Shown here: positions 1 to 6,416 of the stretch, piece by piece | Layout: every line of letters starts with the position of its first letter | How positions within the stretch are numbered: the stretch's first letter is position 1 | NCBI GenBank assembly: GCA_035513275.1 | Contig: DATKCJ010000144.1 | Coordinates: 1 to 6,687, forward strand | Length of the DNA stretch: 6,687 nt | Origin: DATKCJ01 sp035513275 | GTDB lineage: Bacteria; Verrucomicrobiota; Verrucomicrobiia; Opitutales; Opitutaceae | Reading direction: 5' to 3' | Position numbers and translations under genes: made by a program | The notes under the pieces: model-generated | What the model was told of the DNA's origin: nothing | What the model saw: only the letters and a program-made list of their open reading frames with translations | Database searches by the model: none

Positions 1-3000
1 GGCGGTCGTCGCCCGCATCCCGAAGCGAATCTCCCATTTGCCGGCCTCGATGTGGTCGAGGAAGAACACGCCGCGATCGTCGTGTTCCTCGCGGTAAATG
101 GGCGTGCCGGGATCGACGTTGCCTTTCTTATCCGGAGGCGAGTCGAGGTTTCTAATGCGCGCATCCCATCCGCTCAACGGATTGAGCGGCTCGCAACCCG
201 CCGGCTTTGGCACTTCCACGGCGAGATACTCCAATTCGTTTGGCACGGTAAGGGTGATGACTGCGATAACCTCTTCACCCGCATTCACCGTCCCGCCGCT
301 CGCGATGGACTCGCTGGTAAACCGCATGGTCCCCGAAACCATCGGGACCGGGACCCGCCGGTCAAACCCGCGGCCTGCCTCAACAAGGTGTCCACTCGGC
401 TCGGCGCTTTCGTTCTGCGCCCACGAGGAGGCGAGCGCCAGGGCGTAGACCGGTCCTTCGCCCGAGAGCAGACGGATGCGGATGCTGTTCTCGCCGGGCT
501 TAAGGGCTTTTGCGGGAAGCGTGACGCTGAGTTCATCTGCCAGGAGTGCTTCGCGCGTGATCGCGAGCCGGCTCGGAGCAGATTTGTTGGAGGCGATCTC
601 GATTGAGGCGCTCGAGTCCAGCGACGGTCCGTTTGCCACGACCTTCGAAAGCGCCAGCACCGCGAGCGCCGTGTCGCGAGTGTTTGACCAGCGCGCGCTC
701 CTGCGGTTCAGCGCAAGCCAGTTCGCTGCCGGCTCAATCAACGGGTGCTTTCCATCGTGCGCTTCAAGTGCGAGGAGCGTGAGCGCGGTGCATTCCACGG
801 CTCCATCCGTTCCGCGCCAGTAACCCGAGGTGCTGCCCCAATGCACTGTGGCGCCGAGTCCTGCTGCCTGCGAGTGCTCCGCGCCGTTCTCGAGGTTCCG
901 AACAAGCGTGGCTTGGTCTTCATCCGAGCCCCATCGTTTCGCAGCCAGCGCGAGGCAGGCACGGCCGCTTGGGCCGAGACGCGAGCGTTCGGTCATCACA
1001 CGCGTGAAGACCTTTGCGACACTCTCGCTTTGCTTGTCCTCGAGTTCGGACTGACTGGCGGCGAACAGAGACCACGCCAGCACATCTGTCGTGTTCTCGG
1101 TCCGTGAGATCCAGCCGCACATGGCGTCGCGCGCATTCTCTTCCATCTCTTCTGGCACTTCGAAGTCTGAGTCACGCGCGAGTGCGAGTCCCCAGACGAC
1201 GTAGGCCGTCATCCACGGATCGATTGCGCTCTGTCCGGGCCACCAACCGAAGCCACCGCCCCAGCTCTGCGCCTCGGCAAGTTTGGACAGGCTCTTCTCG
1301 GCGACTTCGTCGATCATCAGAAGGCCGGCGGTCCTCTCCCTGCGCGCGCGATCCGATGCGCTTTCCTTCGCCACTATGCGGCTTTCCACGTCTTCCTCGT
1401 CGAGTCCGAGTTCGACGAGCGTGTGACGCACCACCAACGCGGGAAGGAAACGGCTCATTGTCTGCTCGACGCAGCCGTAAGGGTAGTCGACGAGGTAGGG
1501 CAGGGAATCGAGCAACGCCGGCACGTGGCCGTGTGAGACCTTCAGCTTCACATCCACCTTCTCAGGATCGAGCGGATCGGGCAGCAGCAGTTTCAAGACC
1601 TGCTCGTTGGAGCCGGCGCCGAGACGGCCGCTTGCGGCGGTCTCCTGCCAGAACCCGTCCGGCAACACGGGCAGCGGGATCTCCATCGCATCGCCGAGGT
1701 CGCCGGCTCTCGATGTCGTCGTGACCTTGGCGTATCCGACTTCGTTTGCTTCGACGGGCCAGGTGACGCGTGCCTCGCCCTGCTGCGGCACCTCGACTCC
1801 TTTTTTCACGGCCCGATTCGATCGACGGATCGTTGCCGCCCCTTCGACAGCGAGCGAGGCCTCGGCCGTCAACGGGTCGTCGGTGCGGTTGAGAAGCAAC
1901 ACGCCCACGTCGGAACGATCGCCTTCGATCAGGAACCTCGGCGCCTGAATCCGCGCCTGAAGTGGGAGGCTCGTTCGCGTAAGGATGCTCGTCCGCCCGA
2001 AGGTGTTGCCATCGGCGCCGACGGCGTAGGCATCGAACCGCCACTGCGTGAGATTGTCGGGATACTTGAAAGAGACGCGCGCCTCGCCGTTTGGATCCGT
2101 CACAATCTCCGGCATCCACGCGGCGGTGAAAGCGAAGAACCGGCGGGTGATGATCGGGGGTGCTGCAACTTCGAACCCCGGAGGTGGGGGTGGTGGCATA
2201 CCCTGCACGAACGCTTCGACACGAGGCATCTCTGCTACGAATTCATCGCGTGAGCTCGCGACCTCAAAGGGACTCAGCACCACGACATCCGCGTCCAGCA
2301 TTGTGCGGTAAGGCGAACGAACCGCTCCGGGGCGCGGGTCTCCCGTCGAAATCCTGAACTGCGCCTTCCGGTCTTGGATCGAGTGTGTCACGTCGATCGA
2401 CCCGACGAGCCGGTAGTCGCTGAACTTCTGGTTTCCTTCGGAATAATCAAAGTTGCCAGCCAGCTTTCGCACCGCCTCGTCCGTGACGCCGAGCACGATC
2501 TCCGAGCGCTGCGGCTTTCCCGACGAATCGATCGCGCGCAGCACAGCTTCTACTTCCGCGCCAGGACGCGACTCCGCATCACGCGCCTTGACGACGAGCG
2601 CGATTCGCGACGAGTGATCGACAAAATCGAAATTGTGCTCCGCGGCACGCATCGACGGATCACTCAACGAAGCGATCGCAGCTGTTCCGCCGCCTGCGAA
2701 CCGAGGCAGGTCGGTCACTTCGATCCAAGCCACCGAGTTCGCGAACTCGATCCTGCGGACGACGTGGTTGCTCTCGCCGGAAACTGCCAGTGCGCATGGA
2801 CCGATTCCGTCGGGCACGATCGTGAGCAGACGGAGCGGCGTGCCAGGTTGGATTTTGGCGGGGCCCAGGAGATAGAAGCCGGGCGCCACTGCGAGGTTCC
2901 CCGTCGTCTCGTCTGCGGCGACTACCGAAAGCGGGAGATTTTCCATACCGGTGCGCTCCATGGGAATCGCTATGCCACGGCGCGAAAGCTCGAGTTGGAA

Positions 3001-5700
3001 AAGACCCGCGTGGGGAAGGTCGAACTTCGCGCGAACGAGTCCGTCGGCCGACGTCTCGACGGGCGCCGTTTCGACAACGCGCCTCGCGTAGTTCGCGTGG
3101 AGCTTCTTCCATGAGGAAAGTCGATCATCGTCCACTGCCAGTCCCCGGTCCTTTCGCGCCTTCGCGAGCGCGGCGCCCGTGACAATCTCTCCCTCCGTGT
3201 TGAGCCATACCTCGTTCCATGTGAGTTCCACGAGCGATGCCTGACCGGCGAAGGTGGCGGGATTCCCGCGCCCGTCTTTCACCAAGCAGGCAAACTCGAC
3301 AGATTCGCCCGGGCGGGTTGGACGAAAGACCTTCCATCCTAAGGGGTCCACGCGGAGGCCCGTCCGGTTGACCGACCATTCTTCATTTGCATGGCTGGCC
3401 TGGGCGCCCGATGGCGCGACATCCGCGTTCACCTCGAGGTTCGTGCTGTCGGGAACTTCCGCTGGCAGGGAGATCGAGAATTCCGCGACGCCGTTGCCGT
3501 CGGTCTCCCCCGTCCTCACTTCGCTCTCGAGCCGCTCAACCCAATCATCCTCCGTCGCGCCGCTTTCTCTCCTGGCCTGCCAATACTCCCAGCCGGGAGT
3601 GGCCTCGAGGCGGAGAGTCACCTTGGCGCCGACAACAGGCCCTCCCGAGAAATACGTCGAGCGCACCCGGATCCGGACTTCGCCGCCGGGCTGAAGCGAG
3701 TAGGCCGGGCTCGCCAGCTCAATCGCGCTCGTGATTGCGGGAGGGACGAAGTTGTCGACGAGGAACGATCCACTTCCAATCCAGTTTCGTCGATTCGCAT
3801 CGTTGGTTGTCTGAAACCAAAGACTGCACTCACCCGGCCGGGCCGACTCGGAAATGACAAAGCTTCCGTGCGCCGTCCCATACTCGCCGGGATCCACCGC
3901 GAGTCGGTCGACGAGAGTTTCTCCGTTCGCATCCTGCGCCCGGAGGAACACGCGCGTGCGGGAGACCTTGAACATTCCCTCGGTGCGCTCGCGCAGGATC
4001 AGTTTCCAATGCACGGTCTCACCCGGTCGGTAGAGCGGCCGGTCGAGGATCACATCGGCGAGCAGGAGCGATGCGCTGAGAACCTCCTTCCGACTGAACG
4101 GAACGCTCACCGGCCGCTGGCCGACGAAAGCGATCAACCGATTTGATGCCCAATATCCTTCGGCGATTCCCTCCATCGTCGTCAGCACTCCTTCGGCGTC
4201 GGTCGTGCCCTCGAGGGAGATCGAATTGCTCTCCGCGCGAATCGCCCCGCGCACCGCTTCGCCTGCGAACGGGCGGTTGGATTGCTTCTCGCGGAAAAGG
4301 AATGCGGTGCCGCCCGGCCGCACGGAGATGCTGGTGGCTGCGATGTCGGTCATGATGATGTCCCTCTTCCACGCGACCGTCCCTTTCGGTCCCGATGCCT
4401 CGGCCAGCACCGTGTAGAAACCCGGGTCGAGCCGCTCCGCCAGATGCACTTCGCCGGCGCGCCAGGCGAGGTTCGACGCTTCCGGGAACGAGATCACCTG
4501 CTCGTGTAGAACGGCGTCGGCGCCCGATCGGATTGTCTCCACCGTTCGCTCGTCTGCGTATTGAAACGAGCCGGCGGGTCCACCGACGTTCTTGCCGCGG
4601 ACAGGCGCGAGGGCCCAGTTCTCCGGCGGCTGACCGAGGACCGTGATCCTGAGTTCAGTCGAACCTGCCCCACCGTATCGCAGCTTCAGCGGCTCGCCGG
4701 GCGCGAGTTCCTCGGGGGCGTCCAGAATCAGTTTGGGCGAGGTCAGTGCCTTTCGGAGATCCTCAGTGCCGGTTGTGGCTTCCTGCAGGGCGCGCGCGAG
4801 CGGAGTCGCCCCCCTGCCGCTTGGCTGTTCGATTTTGCCGAGCCGGGCAAGGTGACTGCTCGTTTCCGCGATCACCGCGGGAATTTCGGCCGGTGTCTCT
4901 TCCGTGACTGAGGGATCATACCCGGACCGCGTGTAGAACAGGAACCGCAGCGCGTCGGCGAGCGGTTCGATCGACGTGCCCTTTGCGGCCGCTGCGGCGA
5001 CGTCCCAGCGCGCGGCCTGTCGGTCGATCCCCTCGTAGACGAAAGTCGCTCGCGTGCGCGTCGCGATCAGGAGGATCGTTGCGCGCTCCTCCGCGTTTCT
5101 TGCGAGTTCGACGGCGCGCTCCAAATTTGCCTGCCAACGCTCCCGGTCGTCGGACTCCCCCCAGATGGATTGCAGGGGATCCGACGATCCATACAACACG
5201 ATCTCGATGTAGGAATCGACCGCACCAGGATCGCGAGGTCGCGACCCGAGGTGATCGGCGATTTCGAGGAGAGCAGTCGCAGATTCCTGCCGCTCGTTCA
5301 TCTCCATCTGAAACTCCAACCGGCTCCGCATCGCCGCGACCCAGATGTCGTCGCGCTGTGACTTTTCGGAGTAGGGGGCGAGGAGTGCGTCGAATGCCGC
5401 CTTGTGTTTCTCTCTCCATCGGCGATGCGCCTGCCAGTCGTCGGGCTCGCCCGCTGATCGCCATCTGGCGTCGGTGAGCCAGAGGTTCGTCCAGCGCGTC
5501 GCCTCCTCGTCCGGTGCAAGTGGCAGCGCGGCGGCGTAGGCGTCGCGCGCGAGCGACCACGATTCCTGTGCGGCATGTTCGCGCGCTTCCTTCAGTTTCG
5601 CCTCGTAGCCGGCTTGGGTCGCCTGGGCGAGGAGTTCACAATGCGCTGCAACGAGCATCAAGATCGCTGCCAGCCGGGCCATGGCGTGCCTGGGGTTCAT
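1..5700 (-). CDS. Alpha-2-macroglobulin family protein with intact thioester (3' end outside window)
   Basis: Reading the minus strand from the ATG at 5700 gives 1900 codons without a stop, running off the window at base 1. Residues 1-27 look like a Sec signal peptide, with a hydrophobic core around residues 10-19 and an AQA site before Thr28. Residues 28-322 are mostly helical and Trp-rich (W70, W74, W80, W89, W95), resembling TPR repeats. MG-type beta domains start near residue 323. The MG2 hallmark DRPLYRPGETVHWK is at 553-566, a further MG domain surrounds Y683, and another begins near FRPTRPG (792-798). A bait-like linker (about 1125-1185) includes prolines 1169-1174. The A2M domain follows (W1195, then TDPNGEA and YPDNLTQWRF). 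The thioester motif YPYGCVEQ has Cys1410 and Gln1413, and the helical domain continues through WGGGFGWW (1480-1487) and GYWRG (1626-1630). A C-terminal MG-like domain starts near 1785 and includes PAGCEP. By family homology this is an exported protease trap that reacts through its thioester. Related proteins suggest only some tens of residues are missing. Family assignment is very secure; the physiological target is unknown. Confidence 0.97.
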   Translation of the reverse strand, partial: MNPRHAMARLAAILMLVAAHCELLAQATQAGYEAKLKEAREHAAQESWSLARDAYAAALPLAPDEEATRWTNLWLTDARWRSAGEPDDWQAHRRWREKHKAAFDALLAPYSEKSQRDDIWVAAMRSRLEFQMEMNERQESATALLEIADHLGSRPRDPGAVDSYIEIVLYGSSDPLQSIWGESDDRERWQANLERAVELARNAEERATILLIATRTRATFVYEGIDRQAARWDVAAAAAKGTSIEPLADALRFLFYTRSGYDPSVTEETPAEIPAVIAETSSHLARLGKIEQPSGRGATPLARALQEATTGTEDLRKALTSPKLILDAPEELAPGEPLKLRYGGAGSTELRITVLGQPPENWALAPVRGKNVGGPAGSFQYADERTVETIRSGADAVLHEQVISFPEASNLAWRAGEVHLAERLDPGFYTVLAEASGPKGTVAWKRDIIMTDIAATSISVRPGGTAFLFREKQSNRPFAGEAVRGAIRAESNSISLEGTTDAEGVLTTMEGIAEGYWASNRLIAFVGQRPVSVPFSRKEVLSASLLLADVILDRPLYRPGETVHWKLILRERTEGMFKVSRTRVFLRAQDANGETLVDRLAVDPGEYGTAHGSFVISESARPGECSLWFQTTNDANRRNWIGSGSFLVDNFVPPAITSAIELASPAYSLQPGGEVRIRVRSTYFSGGPVVGAKVTLRLEATPGWEYWQARRESGATEDDWVERLESEVRTGETDGNGVAEFSISLPAEVPDSTNLEVNADVAPSGAQASHANEEWSVNRTGLRVDPLGWKVFRPTRPGESVEFACLVKDGRGNPATFAGQASLVELTWNEVWLNTEGEIVTGAALAKARKDRGLAVDDDRLSSWKKLHANYARRVVETAPVETSADGLVRAKFDLPHAGLFQLELSRRGIAIPMERTGMENLPLSVVAADETTGNLAVAPGFYLLGPAKIQPGTPLRLLTIVPDGIGPCALAVSGESNHVVRRIEFANSVAWIEVTDLPRFAGGGTAAIASLSDPSMRAAEHNFDFVDHSSRIALVVKARDAESRPGAEVEAVLRAIDSSGKPQRSEIVLGVTDEAVRKLAGNFDYSEGNQKFSDYRLVGSIDVTHSIQDRKAQFRISTGDPRPGAVRSPYRTMLDADVVVLSPFEVASSRDEFVAEMPRVEAFVQGMPPPPPPGFEVAAPPIITRRFFAFTAAWMPEIVTDPNGEARVSFKYPDNLTQWRFDAYAVGADGNTFGRTSILTRTSLPLQARIQAPRFLIEGDRSDVGVLLLNRTDDPLTAEASLAVEGAATIRRSNRAVKKGVEVPQQGEARVTWPVEANEVGYAKVTTTSRAGDLGDAMEIPLPVLPDGFWQETAASGRLGAGSNEQVLKLLLPDPLDPEKVDVKLKVSHGHVPALLDSLPYLVDYPYGCVEQTMSRFLPALVVRHTLVELGLDEEDVESRIVAKESASDRARRERTAGLLMIDEVAEKSLSKLAEAQSWGGGFGWWPGQSAIDPWMTAYVVWGLALARDSDFEVPEEMEENARDAMCGWISRTENTTDVLAWSLFAASQSELEDKQSESVAKVFTRVMTERSRLGPSGRACLALAAKRWGSDEDQATLVRNLENGAEHSQAAGLGATVHWGSTSGYWRGTDGAVECTALTLLALEAHDGKHPLIEPAANWLALNRRSARWSNTRDTALAVLALSKVVANGPSLDSSASIEIASNKSAPSRLAITREALLADELSVTLPAKALKPGENSIRIRLLSGEGPVYALALASSWAQNESAEPSGHLVEAGRGFDRRVPVPMVSGTMRFTSESIASGGTVNAGEEVIAVITLTVPNELEYLAVEVPKPAGCEPLNPLSGWDARIRNLDSPPDKKGNVDPGTPIYREEHDDRGVFFLDHIEAGKWEIRFGMRATTA
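1459..1485 (-). other. Thioester motif of the A2M protein (YPYGCVEQ, Cys1410-Gln1413)
   Basis: The codons at 1473-1462 read Cys-Val-Glu-Gln, preceded by Tyr-Pro-Tyr-Gly. This matches the CxEQ motif in which the cysteine thiol and glutamine side chain form an internal beta-cysteinyl-gamma-glutamyl thioester in A2M and complement proteins. Many bacterial paralogues have lost the cysteine, so its presence predicts a form able to couple covalently. The family's Trp/Gly-rich thioester-domain helices follow. Confidence 0.95.
4735..5619 (-). other. Helical, TPR-like N-terminal region of the A2M protein (residues 28-322)
   Basis: This segment lies between the signal peptide and the first beta-rich MG domain. 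It is rich in Ala, Glu, Arg and Trp and breaks into apparent amphipathic helices, for example around residues 33-60, 68-83 and 89-105, and again in the stretch with ERWQANLERAVELARNAEER. Proline and glycine cluster at the likely turns. No catalytic motif or membrane segment is visible. The spacing resembles TPR-type helical hairpins, but this was judged by eye. The region may be a protein-interaction or envelope-anchoring module added to the A2M core. Confidence 0.5.
5620..5700 (-). other. Signal peptide of the A2M protein (residues 1-27)
   Basis: The N-terminus has a basic start (Arg4, His5, Arg9), a hydrophobic stretch (LAAILMLVAA, residues 10-19) and a small-x-small site, A25-Q26-A27, before Thr28. 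This fits Sec export and signal peptidase I cleavage. A cysteine at residue 21 is preceded by His20. His at the -1 position does not fit a standard lipobox, so I favour a secreted or periplasmic protein over a lipoprotein. The start is ambiguous. The ATG at 5700 has no Shine-Dalgarno sequence, whereas an in-frame ATG at 5682 (Met7) has an AGG six bases upstream and would still leave a working signal peptide. Confidence 0.75.
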
Positions 5701-5703
5701 GTG

Positions 5704-5709
5704 AATATA
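5704..5709 (-). promoter_or_regulatory. Possible -10 element just upstream of the A2M start
   Basis: The minus strand reads TATATT three bases before the ATG at 5700, an AT-rich hexamer in a GC-rich context. No convincing -35 hexamer stands 16-18 bases upstream. If real, transcription would begin at or very near the annotated ATG. That would imply a leaderless message, or true initiation at the in-frame Met7 codon (5682), which has an AGG at suitable spacing. The match is to sequence only and could be chance. Confidence 0.22.
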
Positions 5710-5770
5710 GACGCGGAATGCGGATCGGAGGATGAGCGATCCCGGTGAAATAGGCTAAATGAATCTGCAG

Positions 5771-5788
5771 GCGCCGCGAGCGCGGCGC
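5771..5788 (-). terminator. GC hairpin just after tdk, possible terminator
   Basis: A perfect 7-bp all-G/C stem (GCGCCGC/GCGGCGC) with a 4-nt loop begins one base after the tdk TAA stop. Read along the tdk transcript, it is followed by CTGCAGATTCATTT rather than a clean U-tract. It may therefore be a weak intrinsic terminator, a pause site or a 3'-end-protecting hairpin. Its position between tdk and the A2M gene supports separate transcription of the two. Confidence 0.4.
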
Positions 5789-5789
5789 T

Positions 5790-6398
5790 TTATCCCGGCC
5801 GGCCCTCGCGGAAGTGGCGGCGGCAGACGGAGACGTAGAGGTCGTTGCCGCCGATTGCGATTTGTGCGCCTTCCTTCATCGGCACGCCGTCGGAGCCGAT
5901 GCGCAGCACCATCGTGGCCTTCCGGCCGCAGTGGCAGATTGTCTTTATCTCGACGAGCTTGTCGGCCCACGCGAGCAGCCAGAGGCTGCCCTCGAAAAGG
6001 TTCCCCTGAAAGTCGGTGCGCAGACCGTAGCAAAGAACCGGGACGTGCAGCACATCGGCCACGCGCGCAAGCTGGTCAACCTGGTCCTTCACGAGGAACT
6101 GCGCCTCGTCGACGAGTACGCAGGCGAGCGGCGCGTGAGTCGATTCTGTGAGTGCTCGTGAGAAGAGGTTGTCGCGCGGGTTGAACGCGACCGCATCGGC
6201 CTCGAGCCCGATCCGCGAGGAGACTTTCCCAAGGCCGAATCGCGTGTCGACTGTCGGCGTGAGGATGAGCGTGTTCATGCCGCGCTCGCGGTAGTTGTAG
6301 CTCGACTGGAGCAGTTGGGTCGATTTCCCGGCGTTCATCGCCGAGTAGTAGAAGTAGAGCTTGGACACGACCGGCCATGATGTGCCCTGGCCCGGCAT
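5790..6398 (-). CDS. tdk: Thymidine kinase, type II (EC 2.7.1.21)
   Basis: The product phosphorylates thymidine to dTMP with ATP in the cytosolic pyrimidine salvage pathway. The 202-residue sequence is close to the E. coli enzyme in length and shows the full type II signature. The P-loop SAMNAGKST is at 19-27, followed by LLQSSYNYRERGM. The Walker B/catalytic segment LVDEAQFL (95-102) has Glu98 as the expected catalytic base. CYGLRTDF is at 123-130 and LLAWADKLVEIKTIC at 141-155. The structural zinc ligands are expected at Cys155, Cys157, Cys192 and His195. The thymidine-binding lasso segment includes IGGNDLYVSVCRRH. The family normally begins just before KLYFYYS, so the GTG at 6368 (Val11) may be the true start. 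The ATG at 6398 would add ten non-conserved residues, and neither start has a strong Shine-Dalgarno sequence. The stop is TAA at 5792-5790. The gene follows the upstream nucleotidyltransferase-like gene after 18 nt or, from the GTG, 48 nt. Confidence 0.98.
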   Translation of the reverse strand: MPGQGTSWPVVSKLYFYYSAMNAGKSTQLLQSSYNYRERGMNTLILTPTVDTRFGLGKVSSRIGLEADAVAFNPRDNLFSRALTESTHAPLACVLVDEAQFLVKDQVDQLARVADVLHVPVLCYGLRTDFQGNLFEGSLWLLAWADKLVEIKTICHCGRKATMVLRIGSDGVPMKEGAQIAIGGNDLYVSVCRRHFREGRPG

Positions 6399-6416
6399 GC
6401 GCGAAGCGAAAAAGCG

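Larger units (their letters stand above)
5701..5789. other. Intergenic region between tdk and the A2M gene
   Basis: These 89 bases contain the GC hairpin following tdk and the TATATT element near the A2M start. The middle is less GC-rich than the genes (GATTCATTTAGCCTATTTC on the minus strand). No small ORF with a ribosome-binding site, riboswitch-like structure or clear operator repeat was seen. Confidence 0.6.

Noticed and set aside
1014..1724. Plus-strand open frame of 236 codons, extremely Arg/Ser-rich
   Set aside because: Antisense to the thioester domain. Its composition is an artefact of GC-rich codon complements.
1801..1806. Run of six A residues on the coding strand (GTG AAA AAA GGA), a possible frameshift site
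   Set aside because: The preceding base and codon phase do not make an X-XXY-YYZ heptamer. The zero frame continues through a normal A2M sequence, and no benefit of shifting is apparent.
2374..3114. Plus-strand open frame of 246 codons
   Set aside because: It lies fully antisense to MG-domain coding sequence of the A2M gene, is Arg/Asp-rich, shows no recognisable domain or ribosome-binding site, and is typical of antisense frames in GC-rich DNA.
3391..4146. Plus-strand open frame of 251 codons
   Set aside because: Antisense to the A2M gene, Arg-rich with no family resemblance. The minus strand here encodes clear MG2/MG3 motifs.
4916..5560. Minus-strand open frame of 214 codons, same strand as the A2M gene
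   Set aside because: It is out of frame with the A2M reading frame, which carries the helical domain here. Its Arg/Gly/Ala-rich translation has no recognisable motif.
5814..6161. Plus-strand open frame opposite tdk
   Set aside because: Complement of a well-conserved tdk coding sequence, with no independent support.
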